DNA of 64,000 bases from Flavobacterium succinicans LMG 10402 (GTDB lineage: Bacteria > Bacteroidota > Bacteroidia > Flavobacteriales > Flavobacteriaceae). Under the pieces are notes generated by a model. The model had not been told where the DNA came from. It worked only from the letters and a program-made list of their open reading frames with translations, and made no database searches. A program made the translations under genes and the position numbers. The stretch spans positions 1 to 64,000 of the forward strand of contig NZ_JATV01000010.1 in assembly GCF_000611675.1 (NCBI RefSeq), written 5' to 3'. Position 1 is the first letter of the stretch, and each line of letters begins with the position of its first letter. Shown in pieces: positions 55,072 to 64,000 of this stretch.

Positions 55072-57144
55072 ATGTCCAACAACGTACTTATTGAAGATCA
55101 ATATAAAAGAACGCAATTATTTGAAAAAGAAAATGTAAATGATCTAGTAAGAGTTTTAAAGCGTTTTAATACCGTACCTAAGATTAATGATATTAATATT
55201 ATTACCTCTAACAAAGAGCCTAATGTATTTAAGATTATACCCAACAAATCCATCATTATTGGTGCATCTTTTTTAGAGCAACCCGTTCTAGCTCTTACGT
55301 ATTTACGCTACGGCGTGGAGTGGCAACTTTGGTACAAGGCATTAGGAAAAGATAAATCCAATGTTTTCTTGTGTGATGTTGCTGCATTAAAAGTGACCAA
55401 AATATTTTATGATATTTTACCCAAAGAAGATAAAGATAAACTTGCGGATAGCCCACATTTTTTAATTGAATTACTTCAAGAAAAGGAATCTTTAAGCTAT
55501 TTGAGTTTAGCCAAGAATAAGGAATTAGCAGCTGTACATGGCATTAAAAATGAAGATAAAAAGATTCATGATGCTTGGGAACCTATTTTAGAAAATTTAG
55601 CCAAACCAACGGAATACTTATTGATGTCTGGTGGCGATCTTCGTTTAAACATTGACGAAATTGAGTTGTTAAACAAGTACGGCTGTCGACCATTTCCGAG
55701 ACCAGATGCCTTTACCTTTGCCTCTTCAACAGCTACGAGTATCTCTAACTTTGCCTTTGACAAATCCGATAAACTAAGACGTGTTTTGATTCAAAATAGT
55801 CTTAAAAATGGTTTTAAAAGCACGACCAATGATTTTTCGGAATTGCTAAAAAACAAGTTAAGAAAAGCACTCAAGATAAAAGACGAATGTCAAATTATTT
55901 TTTCTCCATCGGGCACTGATTCTGCTCTACAGATTGCCGCAATAACACAAGTTGTTTCAGATAAACAAATTACGCATGTTCTGGTAGCATCAGATGAAAC
56001 GGGTAGTGGTGTACCAGCTGCCTTGAAAGGTTGCCATTTTGAAAACACCACAGCATTGAATTATCCAGTCAAAAAAGGCGATACTATTGAAGGATTTAGA
56101 CCCGTAAATGTGATACAAATTCCATCGCGCGACGAGAAAGGACAGTTAAAATCGTTGGAACAAATGGATGAGGAAGTTTTCAATGCCATTTTGCAAAAAA
56201 ATCAAGCAGGACAACACGTTGTATTGCACATTATGGACCAATCCAAACTAGGTTTTCAATCGCCTAGTAAGTCATTATTACAACGCTTAAATACCCTAAA
56301 AGAGCTATCCTTGCAATGTATTGTCGATGCTTCACAACTCCGACTTGATCCTAAGGACATTCAGCATTATTTAAACAAAGGATACCTAATTACCATCACC
56401 GGAAGTAAATATTTTACTGGACCTCCATATTGTGGAGCCTTGATTTTGCCAAAATCCGTGAGTAAAACTATTGATTCTCTTTCGACTACTTTGCCAAAAG
56501 GACTCAACACCTATTACAATCATTCGGATTGGCCAACGACTTGGTCGTGTGCGAAAAATTTATCAGACGGCTTTAATTATGGCTCTAATATGCGTTGGAA
56601 TGCAGCTATTGTCGAAATGGAACGCTATTACAAAACGCCTATTTTGTACCGAAATATGGGTATCGAAATGTTTTGCAATTTTGTAGAAGATTCCATTAAA
56701 GAAGCAACTTTTTTGGAGCCATTATTTATGGATCGATCAACAACAAAACCATTTGAAAAAGAAGAATTTGGCCTCAGAAACATCTGTACCATTTTTCCCT
56801 TTTTTATCAAAAAAAATGGAGAAGTCTTGCCACAAAAACAAGTGAAAAATCTGTATGTTTTATTAAATTCTGATATTTCGAATCATTTTGCCCATTCGCC
56901 ACTCGAAATTATTCGACTCGCAGGTCAAAAATGTCATATCGGTCAACCCGTGGATGTAAAATATAATCCGGAATTTCAAAGTGCCGTTTTACGTATTAGT
57001 TTGGGGGCACGAATCATTTCAGAGAGTTGGGTCAATCGCGACATCAGTTTGTTTTTCAGAAACATTGAAAATCAAATGAATCAGATTACCACAATCCTAA
57101 AAAAGATTGAGCTCATTCTTTCTACGCCAGACTTGATAGAATAA
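55072..57144 (+). CDS. Large protein with a PLP-dependent fold type I core
   Basis: 690 aa. The middle has hallmarks of fold type I enzymes: SPSGTDSA at 278-285 (phosphate loop), IVDASQLRLD at 417-426 (D419 contacting the PLP ring) and ITGSKYFTGPP at 441-451 with K446 as the probable Schiff-base lysine. It resembles the aminotransferase class V/decarboxylase layout, but residues 1-230 form an extra N-terminal domain I do not recognise (GGDLRLNIDEIELL, FASSTATSIS). Its substrate and pathway are unknown. No signal peptide. Transcribed alone. Confidence 0.7.
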   Translation: MSNNVLIEDQYKRTQLFEKENVNDLVRVLKRFNTVPKINDINIITSNKEPNVFKIIPNKSIIIGASFLEQPVLALTYLRYGVEWQLWYKALGKDKSNVFLCDVAALKVTKIFYDILPKEDKDKLADSPHFLIELLQEKESLSYLSLAKNKELAAVHGIKNEDKKIHDAWEPILENLAKPTEYLLMSGGDLRLNIDEIELLNKYGCRPFPRPDAFTFASSTATSISNFAFDKSDKLRRVLIQNSLKNGFKSTTNDFSELLKNKLRKALKIKDECQIIFSPSGTDSALQIAAITQVVSDKQITHVLVASDETGSGVPAALKGCHFENTTALNYPVKKGDTIEGFRPVNVIQIPSRDEKGQLKSLEQMDEEVFNAILQKNQAGQHVVLHIMDQSKLGFQSPSKSLLQRLNTLKELSLQCIVDASQLRLDPKDIQHYLNKGYLITITGSKYFTGPPYCGALILPKSVSKTIDSLSTTLPKGLNTYYNHSDWPTTWSCAKNLSDGFNYGSNMRWNAAIVEMERYYKTPILYRNMGIEMFCNFVEDSIKEATFLEPLFMDRSTTKPFEKEEFGLRNICTIFPFFIKKNGEVLPQKQVKNLYVLLNSDISNHFAHSPLEIIRLAGQKCHIGQPVDVKYNPEFQSAVLRISLGARIISESWVNRDISLFFRNIENQMNQITTILKKIELILSTPDLIE

Positions 57145-57231
57145 TGTCTCGCCATTAAACATATTTTTCACAACAGCATTAGGTTTTCTATTTATTTGGC
57201 TGTTCGGGCAGGCTATCCACTACAAGTCCGC

Positions 57232-57316
57232 AGCAAGCCGTTCACAAAACAACCCCCAAAAGGAGCTTCCGTTGGTCGCTCTTTTGGGGGGTGTTTTGTA
57301 AAAAGAACGGCTAGCT
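57232..57316. repeat. Long G+C-rich hairpin, probable dispersed intergenic repeat
   Basis: AGCAAGCCGTTC (57232-57243) pairs with GAACGGCTAGCT (57305-57316, 11 of 12), and inside it ACAAAACAACCCCCAAAAG pairs with CTTTTGGGGGGTGTTTTGT with one difference. The flanks (GGCTATCCACTACAAG before, GGGCTTTTCGTTACTATCC after) are also imperfectly complementary. It lies between convergent genes and could terminate both; its shape resembles intergenic repeats seen in flavobacteria. Confidence 0.6.
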
Positions 57317-57409
57317 TTACGGGCTTTTCGTTACTATCCTTAACAGAAAATGATCCATAACAAACACATTTCAAATTAATTTTGAAAATCTAAAAGAATA
57401 ATAGCTTAA

Positions 57410-57934
57410 CTAGTCCTTTAAACTGTAAACTATTTTCTTAAAATCATCTTTATATTTGTTTTTATCTTCTGCAGCTGTCCAAGTTAATACTTTGTAAAAT
57501 GAGTTTTTAGTTTCAACAATCCCAACTAAATAATAAATCTCAGTCTTATCTTCCTCATTAGTAAAAACAACATCACATTCAACAAAATTTATGTCACCTA
57601 TTTTTTGAAAAACAGGTTTTGATACAGCACTTTTTTCATCTTTTAAAAAATCTTTCATGAAGTCTTCATAAAATTCATTAATCGAAGTATATTGCATTTC
57701 AGCTAATTCGAGCTCTTCTTTGGTATCAAAAATCACAAAACCATAAATTTCTTTTACCTTATTTTGATATTGAATAGCTGCTGCACTATTTAATCCTGAT
57801 GTTTTACTTAAATAATCTGGCAACCCAATATCAAATAGATGTCCTGCTTTGTATTGTTTTAAATTGGTTTGTGCAATGGATTTTGTTGTCCATATTAGTA
57901 GCAATAGTTTTAAAAAAAGAATTGTTTTTTTCAT
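57410..57934 (-). CDS. Exported hypothetical protein
   Basis: 174 aa with a signal peptide (hydrophobic run, cleavage near SIAQ, residue 22). The rest is a small alpha/beta domain, with conserved-looking GDINFVECDVVF and a terminal YSLKD. No recognised family. Separately transcribed, with a terminator-rich region around it. Confidence 0.7.
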   Translation of the reverse strand: MKKTILFLKLLLLIWTTKSIAQTNLKQYKAGHLFDIGLPDYLSKTSGLNSAAAIQYQNKVKEIYGFVIFDTKEELELAEMQYTSINEFYEDFMKDFLKDEKSAVSKPVFQKIGDINFVECDVVFTNEEDKTEIYYLVGIVETKNSFYKVLTWTAAEDKNKYKDDFKKIVYSLKD

Positions 57935-57997
57935 TGAATAAGTACATTTAAAAATATCTGAAATATATTAATAAAAAAAACAAAACAAAATGTTTGT

Positions 57998-58035
57998 TAA
58001 AAAAAAACTGCAAATTGTAAAACAAATTTGCAGTT
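57998..58035 (-). terminator. Terminator of the PIG-L/symporter operon
   Basis: AACTGCAAATT and AATTTGCAGTT form an 11-base stem followed on the minus strand by TTTTTTT, about 45 bases after the symporter stop. Confidence 0.85.
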
Positions 58036-58078
58036 CTGTAGCCTATTAATTTATAGCGTGTGTTTTTTTAATTGAAAA

Positions 58079-59803
58079 TTACGATGTCATTTCCGTTTCT
58101 CTTTTGGGTAACATTATTTGCAGTAACATCGATAAGAAAACAGTCAATAATGCTCCAATAAAATTCAACCACAAATACCCTAATTTTTCTTCATCACTCG
58201 GATGGATAAAAATGGCAAAATAATAGATAATAAAAATGGTAATTTGGCTAATTACCGCACTATAGAACACCGCTTGTGATTGTACTTTTTTGATATAAAA
58301 ACCTACCAAAAAAATACCCAAAACTGTTCCATAAAACACCGAACCAATAATATTAACCAACTGAATTAAGTTTTCGAATAAAGTACCAATGCAAGCAAAA
58401 AGGATAGCAATAACGCCCCACATTACCGTAAAAAATTTAGTGGCATTCAAATAATGTGTTTCGGATTTTTCGGTTTTCAGATTGCGCTTGTAAATATCAA
58501 TGGCGGTGGTTGAAGCTAAGGCACTCAATCCAGAAGCCGTCGAAGACATCGCTGCTGAAAGAATTACCGCCAACAACAAACCAATCAAACCTTTAGGGAG
58601 ATAGTTGAGTACAAAGTGAAAAAAAACATAATCTTTATCATTGGTCTCGCTATCTGGATCCGCCTTGGCAATAATGACTTTGGCTTGATCACGCAAATCT
58701 TTTTCTTTACTTGATAATGCTACCAATTCCTTGCGCAAAGTAGGGTTGTCATAATCCTGATTCAGTTGATCGATGTACAAAAGGTTAATTACTTTCTTGT
58801 CTTCAGAAAGCGCATTAAGTTTGTTTTCTAAGGCTTGATATTCTTTTTTATACTTCGAGTTTTCTATTATCGTTTTGTTATTCGGATTGAAGTTAAGCGG
58901 AACTGGATTGAATTGAAAAAAGACAAAAACCATAACACCAGTCAATAAGATAAAGAATTGCATTGGTACTTTGAGTAGCCCATTCATAATCAATCCCATT
59001 TGACTTTCTCGCACCGATTTTCCAGATAAATAACGTCCTACTTGTGATTGGTCGGTTCCAAAATAAGCTAAAGCCAAGAAAAAACCTCCTGTAATCCCAC
59101 TCCAAAACGTATATTTTTGCTCAGGGTCAAAAGAAAAATCAACTATATTCATTTTGTCATTGGCTCCTGCGATGTGCAAGGCACTAGAAAAAGTCATATC
59201 GTTGGGTAAGTAGTGTAAGATTAAGAAAAAGGTGATGAACATTCCAGACATTATTACAAACATCTGTTGTTTTTGTGTCACGTTTACGGCCTTGGTACCA
59301 CCAGAAAAAGTATAAATAATCACCGAAATCCCGATAAAAATATTCATATAGGTCAAGTTCCAACCCAATATAGCCGATAAAATAATCGCGGGTGCATAGA
59401 TGGTCAAACCAGTCCCTAATCCACGTTGTACTAAGAACAAAACCGCTGCTAAGGAACGAGTTTTTAAATCAAATCGTTTTTCTAAATATTCGTAAGCTGT
59501 ATAGACTTTGTATTTGTGATAAATAGGAATGAAGGTAGCACATATTAATACCATTGCAATGGGTAAGCCAAAATAGAATTGCACGAATCCCATACCATCG
59601 TGATACGCTTGCCCAGGAGTGGACAAGAAAGTAATGGCACTGGCTTGAGTTGCCATCACAGAAAGACCAACAACATGCCAAGGGGTTTCGTGGTTACCTA
59701 AAATGAAATCTTCAACGTTTTTACTTCCTTTGGTTTTCCAAACGCCATAAATGACAATGAATAAAAGGGTGGTCAATAAAATAATCCAATCAAATAATTG
59801 CAT
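58079..59803 (-). CDS. Sodium:solute symporter family protein
   Basis: 574 aa with about 13 hydrophobic segments typical of the SSS (LeuT-fold) family; the AYEYLEKRFDLKTR segment after TM2-3 and the AMSSTASGLSALAS sodium-site region (near residue 420) are diagnostic. A charged insertion at about 315-380 is hydrophilic. It starts 3 bases after a 35-aa membrane peptide gene and is preceded by a PIG-L deacetylase, so it probably imports a product or substrate of that enzyme, perhaps a sugar (inference). Confidence 0.92.
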   Translation of the reverse strand: MQLFDWIILLTTLLFIVIYGVWKTKGSKNVEDFILGNHETPWHVVGLSVMATQASAITFLSTPGQAYHDGMGFVQFYFGLPIAMVLICATFIPIYHKYKVYTAYEYLEKRFDLKTRSLAAVLFLVQRGLGTGLTIYAPAIILSAILGWNLTYMNIFIGISVIIYTFSGGTKAVNVTQKQQMFVIMSGMFITFFLILHYLPNDMTFSSALHIAGANDKMNIVDFSFDPEQKYTFWSGITGGFFLALAYFGTDQSQVGRYLSGKSVRESQMGLIMNGLLKVPMQFFILLTGVMVFVFFQFNPVPLNFNPNNKTIIENSKYKKEYQALENKLNALSEDKKVINLLYIDQLNQDYDNPTLRKELVALSSKEKDLRDQAKVIIAKADPDSETNDKDYVFFHFVLNYLPKGLIGLLLAVILSAAMSSTASGLSALASTTAIDIYKRNLKTEKSETHYLNATKFFTVMWGVIAILFACIGTLFENLIQLVNIIGSVFYGTVLGIFLVGFYIKKVQSQAVFYSAVISQITIFIIYYFAIFIHPSDEEKLGYLWLNFIGALLTVFLSMLLQIMLPKRETEMTS

Positions 59804-59806
59804 AAG

Positions 59807-59914
59807 CTAGGCGTATAAATTCATAATGAGACAAAAAATCAATATGTAGATAATATTGGCCACCAATACATAGGTGTAGTCCTTTTTCCAAATTTTTTCT
59901 TTCTTGGGTTCCAT
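59807..59914 (-). CDS. 35-aa membrane peptide before the symporter
   Basis: ATG 59914 to TAG 59807. A charged start (MEPKKEKIWKKDYTY) is followed by a single span (VLVANIIYILIFCLIMNLY). It lies 8 bases after the PIG-L stop and 3 bases before the symporter start, so translation is very likely coupled. Small hydrophobic partners are known for some SSS transporters; this may be such a subunit. Confidence 0.7.
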   Translation of the reverse strand: MEPKKEKIWKKDYTYVLVANIIYILIFCLIMNLYA

Positions 59915-59922
59915 AGAGATCT

Positions 59923-62454
59923 TTAGTTGTTGATTTTTGGAGTAGGCATTTTGGTTTCGGATTTTACAGAAATGGTATTGGCTATCAGTTTAAAAGCACC
60001 AAGAACCCCTTCTGGTAGTTCTCTAAAAAAGCTTAATCCAGTGTAAATATAATTGCCTTTTCCGTAAGGTGCTACTAACAAAGCTCCGTTTTTTGGATTT
60101 TCGTCTTTGTCATTTGAGGACAAGATAGGAGTGAAGGCAGCATCAAAAGTATTAGGATAATACAATCCTTGTTCTTGTTTCCAGCCTTTGAAATCATTGG
60201 CCGTAATCTTATTTGGGTAATTCAAAATAGGATGATTAGGAGCCAAGAAACGAACTTCGGCATCTTCTTCAGTTACTCGGTCACGAGAAACTTTTAGCGG
60301 ATAAGGAGCAAGGTTAGGAGTTACTAAATCATCGGTAGTGTTATACTGAACAATCATTGTTTTTCCTTCTTTTACAAAATCAAATAAAATGGATTGTTTG
60401 TTGGCCAATGCTTGAACGGTATTGTAGGCTCGAACTCCAGTCATCACCACATCAAACGTAGCCAAACGCTCGGGTGTGATTTCTTCGGGTTTCAAAATAG
60501 TTACTTGATAGCCCATTTGCTCTAAGCTTGCAGGAACTTCATCACCAGCTCCCATAATGTAGGCGATTTTTTCATTATTGGTTTTCAAATCTACACGCAA
60601 GAACTTAGCCTCGGCATTTTTTAGAATTTGCTGCTTGGTAATATGATTAAAATCAATATTGATTTGGCTTTTGTTCAATTGTTTGTCTCCAATAACCACG
60701 ATGCTTTTGGCTACAATCTCTTGATTGTTTTTAGGTGGAGTTACGGTAAAATAAACGGTTTTTTCGATTCCTTTTTTATCCAAATTAACTTCGATAAAAG
60801 CAGGATTTATTTTCCAATCTTTTCCTAAATCCAATTGAACGATTCCTTTTATTGCATCTTTACCAGCTTTGACTTTCACGCCAACGGTTTTGCTTTTTTC
60901 ATTGGTAAACAGCAAAACTTTTTCTGTAAAGGTTGATGTGGCTTCAGGAACGATATCCAAGAAATTATACATTTCGCCTTTTACATCGTCATTGTATTTG
61001 TAAACTACTGTTCGTTCAAAGGGAATTTCAACATCTTCAATGCTTACAGTAAAAACGGCTTTTGCATCTCTTTCTTTTTCAGGTAGTCCAATTTCAGTAG
61101 GATTACTTACAGTGTACATTCCCACAGTAGCTTCTTCAGCCAACCAATATGGTTGTGTGTAGGCTATGGTTTCTGGTAGTTGCAAATCAAGGGCAAAGTT
61201 GAGTAATTTGTTGGGTTGTAAATTTGCATTCTGAACCGTTGTGTTTTGGTTAGGCAAGGTGGTTACACTTTTCAATACCATCGGAATTGAAGAACGATTG
61301 ATGGCTTCTATCTTTAATTTCAGACTACTTCCAGGCGTCGTTTCTTGCGTTGGAGCAACAGCTTCTAGGTATAAACCAGCGCAGGCTGCAATTATTTTTT
61401 TGGTTTCGGTTGCTTTTTGTTTCGACCAATGATTTTCGTCTAATTGCAACATCATTTGGTAGGCTTTGACTAGTTTTGGAATGCTAGCCGCAGGATTGTT
61501 ATGGTTGAATTCTTTGCTAATCAAAGTAAGGAGTTCTCCAATAGCTTTTCCGCCTTTGACACGATTCCAACTTGTATCAATTCCTTCAAAAAGAGAACCG
61601 TTTGTAGGGACTCTTTCGCCATTTAAAAATTCTAAATATTCTGTTTCTTCACCACGCGTTCCTGTGCTTCCAAATCCTTGTGATTGATGTGAACTTCTGC
61701 TTAATGCAGCAATTTCTTGATTGGATTTTCCAATGTTTGGATAATAAACCCCAGTTTGCATTGCAATTAGATTGGTTTTGTCCGCTGCATTAAATTTTTC
61801 TTGTGAACCATAAAACCACCAAGAGGTATTGAAAAACTGGCGTTTGGATTGCCAAGGTTGTACGTATTTAAGTTGCTCTGGATAAACAGAAGGATTGTTG
61901 GTTAAATTAAAACTTTCCACACTCAACATTGCTGATGCGGTGTGATGGCCGTGAGTAGTTCCTGGAGAACGATGGTCAAAACGGTTTATGATTACATCGG
62001 GTTGGAATTTACGAATCGCCCAAACTACATCGGCAAGGACTTTTTCTTTATCCCAAATGGCTAAAGTTTCGGTTGGATTTTTGGAGAAACCAAAATCATT
62101 TGCTCTAGAAAAAAGTTGTTCTCCGCCATCAATTTTTCGTGCTTCTATAAGTTCTTGCGTACGAATTACTCCTAATAATTCGCGCAATTGTGCTCCAATT
62201 AGATTTTGTCCTCCATCCCCTCGAGTTAGCGACAAATAGGCTGTTCTGGCTTTGGTTTCATTGGCTAAATACGAAATCAATCGGGTATTTTCGTCATCTG
62301 GATGTGCCGCTACATAGAGTACGGAACCCAGAAAATTGAGTTTTTGAATTTGATTGTGAATTTCAACTGAGTTGAGTTTTACTGGTTTTTGTGCATAAGT
62401 AGGAAAAACATATAAAAATAAAAGCAAGGAGGCTTTACTAAATAACTTAGGCAT
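59923..62454 (-). CDS. PIG-L (LmbE) family deacetylase, multidomain
   Basis: 843 aa with a signal peptide (cleavage near TYAQ, residue 21). The AHPDDE metal motif is at 50-55, and HGHHTASAML supplies a later metal His. The PIG-L domain covers about 35-300 and removes acetyl groups from N-acetylglucosamine-type substrates. The long middle is beta-rich (NEW3/Ig-like), and the last 220 residues resemble a glutamine-amidotransferase-like fold. It heads an operon with the 35-aa peptide and symporter, which suggests periplasmic processing of an amino sugar before import. Confidence 0.88.
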   Translation of the reverse strand: MPKLFSKASLLLFLYVFPTYAQKPVKLNSVEIHNQIQKLNFLGSVLYVAAHPDDENTRLISYLANETKARTAYLSLTRGDGGQNLIGAQLRELLGVIRTQELIEARKIDGGEQLFSRANDFGFSKNPTETLAIWDKEKVLADVVWAIRKFQPDVIINRFDHRSPGTTHGHHTASAMLSVESFNLTNNPSVYPEQLKYVQPWQSKRQFFNTSWWFYGSQEKFNAADKTNLIAMQTGVYYPNIGKSNQEIAALSRSSHQSQGFGSTGTRGEETEYLEFLNGERVPTNGSLFEGIDTSWNRVKGGKAIGELLTLISKEFNHNNPAASIPKLVKAYQMMLQLDENHWSKQKATETKKIIAACAGLYLEAVAPTQETTPGSSLKLKIEAINRSSIPMVLKSVTTLPNQNTTVQNANLQPNKLLNFALDLQLPETIAYTQPYWLAEEATVGMYTVSNPTEIGLPEKERDAKAVFTVSIEDVEIPFERTVVYKYNDDVKGEMYNFLDIVPEATSTFTEKVLLFTNEKSKTVGVKVKAGKDAIKGIVQLDLGKDWKINPAFIEVNLDKKGIEKTVYFTVTPPKNNQEIVAKSIVVIGDKQLNKSQINIDFNHITKQQILKNAEAKFLRVDLKTNNEKIAYIMGAGDEVPASLEQMGYQVTILKPEEITPERLATFDVVMTGVRAYNTVQALANKQSILFDFVKEGKTMIVQYNTTDDLVTPNLAPYPLKVSRDRVTEEDAEVRFLAPNHPILNYPNKITANDFKGWKQEQGLYYPNTFDAAFTPILSSNDKDENPKNGALLVAPYGKGNYIYTGLSFFRELPEGVLGAFKLIANTISVKSETKMPTPKINN

Positions 62455-62611
62455 AATTCTTCTTTAATTATTGATAGGCCTCAAAAATAGTAATATCCGA
62501 TTGGTATATTTTGTTAATTTATGTTAATGTTCTGTTTTGCTTTGATAGTATTATCTCAATATTACTAATTATTTTAAGTATTTTAGTAGATCAATTGATT
62601 GAACAAAAATT

Positions 62612-63562
62612 ATGAAATATACTGAGGATCATTTAGGACTAGGGTTTGAATGCACCGTTATTGAACAACCCGATGATTATGAGGGAAAGGTTATCACTAC
62701 TTTGATTAGAAAAAAAGGGAATGCATCGACTACCAAAGCTGTTTTGTATGTTCATGGGTTTAATGATTATTTTTTTCAATCCGAAATGGCAGAACAATTT
62801 AACGCTAACGAATTTAATTTTTATGCTCTAGATTTACGCAAATACGGACGCTCTTTGTTGCCTCATCAAAAAATGAATACTATGCGTAGCCTAACGGAAT
62901 ACTATGAAGATTTAGACGCTGCTTTAACTATAATTCGACAAGAAGGCAATAAACAAGTTTTATTATCAGGACATTCTACAGGTGGTTTATTGGTTACCTT
63001 ATATGCTTCAGAACGCGTGGATAATCAAAAATTTGAGGCTGTTTTTTGTAATAGTCCTTTTTATGATTTCAATATGCCCAACTACCAAAAGCGATTTTTA
63101 ATTCCATGGGTATGTCAATTGGGTAAATATTTTCCTCAACTATCTATTCCAGGAGGGTTATCACATTGGTATGGATACAGTTTGCATAAAGCACAAAAAG
63201 GGGAGTGGGAATACAACTTAACCTGGAAGCCTCATGTTGTTCCTAATGTTAATGCGGGATGGATCAATGCCATACATGAAGGCCATTTGAAAATCAAGAA
63301 AGGGATACATCTTACTTGTCCCATTATAGTGATGCATTCTGATAAAAGTAGTATGGATCAAAAATGGAACGATCATTTTTTTGAAGCAGATACCGTATTG
63401 GATGTAAAAGACATAAAAAAAGAGGCCGAAAAAATTGTTGCCCCAAAACGGACCATCATTGAAATCAAAAACGGAATGCATGATTTGATTTTGTCCTCGT
63501 TTGAGGTTCGAAAAAAGGTCTATACTAAACTTTTTGATTGGTTAGCGGTACATTTAAAATAA
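62612..63562 (+). CDS. Alpha/beta hydrolase (serine aminopeptidase/lysophospholipase type)
   Basis: 316 aa. Oxyanion motif VHGFND at 48-53, nucleophile elbow SGHSTGG at 119-125 with S122, and a C-terminal NGMHDLILSS supplying the His. It resembles monoacylglycerol lipase/lysophospholipase (Hydrolase_4) enzymes. No signal peptide. Substrate not known. Confidence 0.88.
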   Translation: MKYTEDHLGLGFECTVIEQPDDYEGKVITTLIRKKGNASTTKAVLYVHGFNDYFFQSEMAEQFNANEFNFYALDLRKYGRSLLPHQKMNTMRSLTEYYEDLDAALTIIRQEGNKQVLLSGHSTGGLLVTLYASERVDNQKFEAVFCNSPFYDFNMPNYQKRFLIPWVCQLGKYFPQLSIPGGLSHWYGYSLHKAQKGEWEYNLTWKPHVVPNVNAGWINAIHEGHLKIKKGIHLTCPIIVMHSDKSSMDQKWNDHFFEADTVLDVKDIKKEAEKIVAPKRTIIEIKNGMHDLILSSFEVRKKVYTKLFDWLAVHLK

Positions 63563-63567
63563 CGTAC

Positions 63568-64000
63568 TCACCTGTAAATAATAGTTCTAGGTTTGTTCAA
63601 TTCAAAATCGAGTAATCCAAAATCACTGGTTTCAAAAGCATTATTGATGAGATTTTTATCATTTGGACTAAAGGTATTCGGATAATAGGCAAACGAAAGT
63701 TGAAAAGAACTGAATACCAAGTAATCATTGTTAATAATAAAGCCAAGCCCAATACTTGAAAAAGTTTGGTTCTTTTGATTGCTTTTTTTGCTGTTGCCAA
63801 TCACGGCTATGGAGTAATTAAAAAATGGATTCAATCGAAAGCCCCACAAGTTCCATGGTGAATAGCTTTGCGTTTGTGCACTAAAAACCATCTTTTTAGT
63901 GCCATACAAAGCGTTATTAAACCCACGTATTCCATTCTCTTGATTAATGGTTAGTAAATCGCCATTGCTGGGTAATCTATTATAACCAAGCACCACTTGT
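63568..64000 (-). CDS. Outer-membrane beta-barrel protein, C-terminal part (cut by window edge)
   Basis: The frame is open through the right edge, so the gene continues outside the window. The visible part has alternating hydrophobic and polar residues with aromatic strand ends (FRLNPFFNYSIAVIG, GLGFIINNDYLVFSSFQLSFAYYP) and the IRGFNNALYGT motif of BamA/surface-antigen-like barrels. Role unknown. Confidence 0.6.
   Translation of the reverse strand, partial: QVVLGYNRLPSNGDLLTINQENGIRGFNNALYGTKKMVFSAQTQSYSPWNLWGFRLNPFFNYSIAVIGNSKKSNQKNQTFSSIGLGFIINNDYLVFSSFQLSFAYYPNTFSPNDKNLINNAFETSDFGLLDFELNKPRTIIYR

Overview
The window looks like a Bacteroidota chromosome, most probably Flavobacterium or a close relative. 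The evidence is low G+C, a tmRNA whose tag peptide reads GENNYALAA, Bacteroidota-type promoter motifs (TTxG, about 20 bases, then TAnnTTTG), a CTnDOT-type tra operon, and housekeeping genes of flavobacterial character. A large integrated conjugative element (ICE) fills about 1-34.4 kb. Ordinary chromosome follows from the ssrA gene (34.5-34.9 kb) to the right edge.

ICE transfer module (1-11 kb): a stand-alone SIR2-like gene lies antisense just upstream of a mating-pore operon traE-F-G-I-J-K-(142-aa unknown)-L-M-N-O-Q. The operon ends at a strong hairpin. No traP-type primase sits between traO and traQ. The relaxase, coupling protein and traA-D are not in the window and presumably lie further left.

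ICE maintenance module (11.4-17.1 kb, minus strand): ssb, a DUF932 gene, a 132-aa unknown, PRTRC-E, PRTRC-C, a 392-aa unknown, PRTRC-B and PRTRC-ThiF. Unusual hairpins sit at both ends of this block (11.37-11.59 kb and 17.27-17.36 kb).

ICE cargo (17.6-32.4 kb): a radC remnant; a promoter followed by four 24-bp direct repeats ahead of a Fic protein with an AbiEi-like N-terminus; then a four-gene cassette (19.85-28.62 kb). The cassette holds a 1879-aa STAND/NACHT-like NTPase with an N-terminal Cap4/DUF4297-like nuclease domain, two further proteins with PD-(D/E)XK-like motifs (565 and 397 aa), and an overlapping 56-aa ORF. This is the best candidate for an undescribed anti-phage system. A second cluster encodes a two-HKD phospholipase D-like protein, a secreted M20 amidohydrolase and a gamma-glutamylcyclotransferase-like protein. 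A CTnDOT-type tyrosine integrase lies next to ssrA and marks the right end of the element.

Chromosome (34.5-64 kb): serine hydrolase, NAD-dependent dehydrogenase, TonB-dependent receptor, ArsC-like protein, CPBP protease, menE, acyl-CoA carboxylase, lpxD, prfB with the classic +1 frameshift, threonine aldolase, YbaB, oligopeptidase B, a cysteine synthase family enzyme, cytochrome c, a zinc-finger/FAD monooxygenase fusion, a 690-aa PLP-fold protein, and an operon of PIG-L deacetylase, 35-aa membrane peptide and Na+/solute symporter. The right edge holds an alpha/beta hydrolase and a truncated outer-membrane protein. Several very small or unusual genes and two repeat-like elements (53.02-53.24 and 57.23-57.32 kb) are described below. 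All functional calls are from reading motifs in the sequence; no database search was possible.
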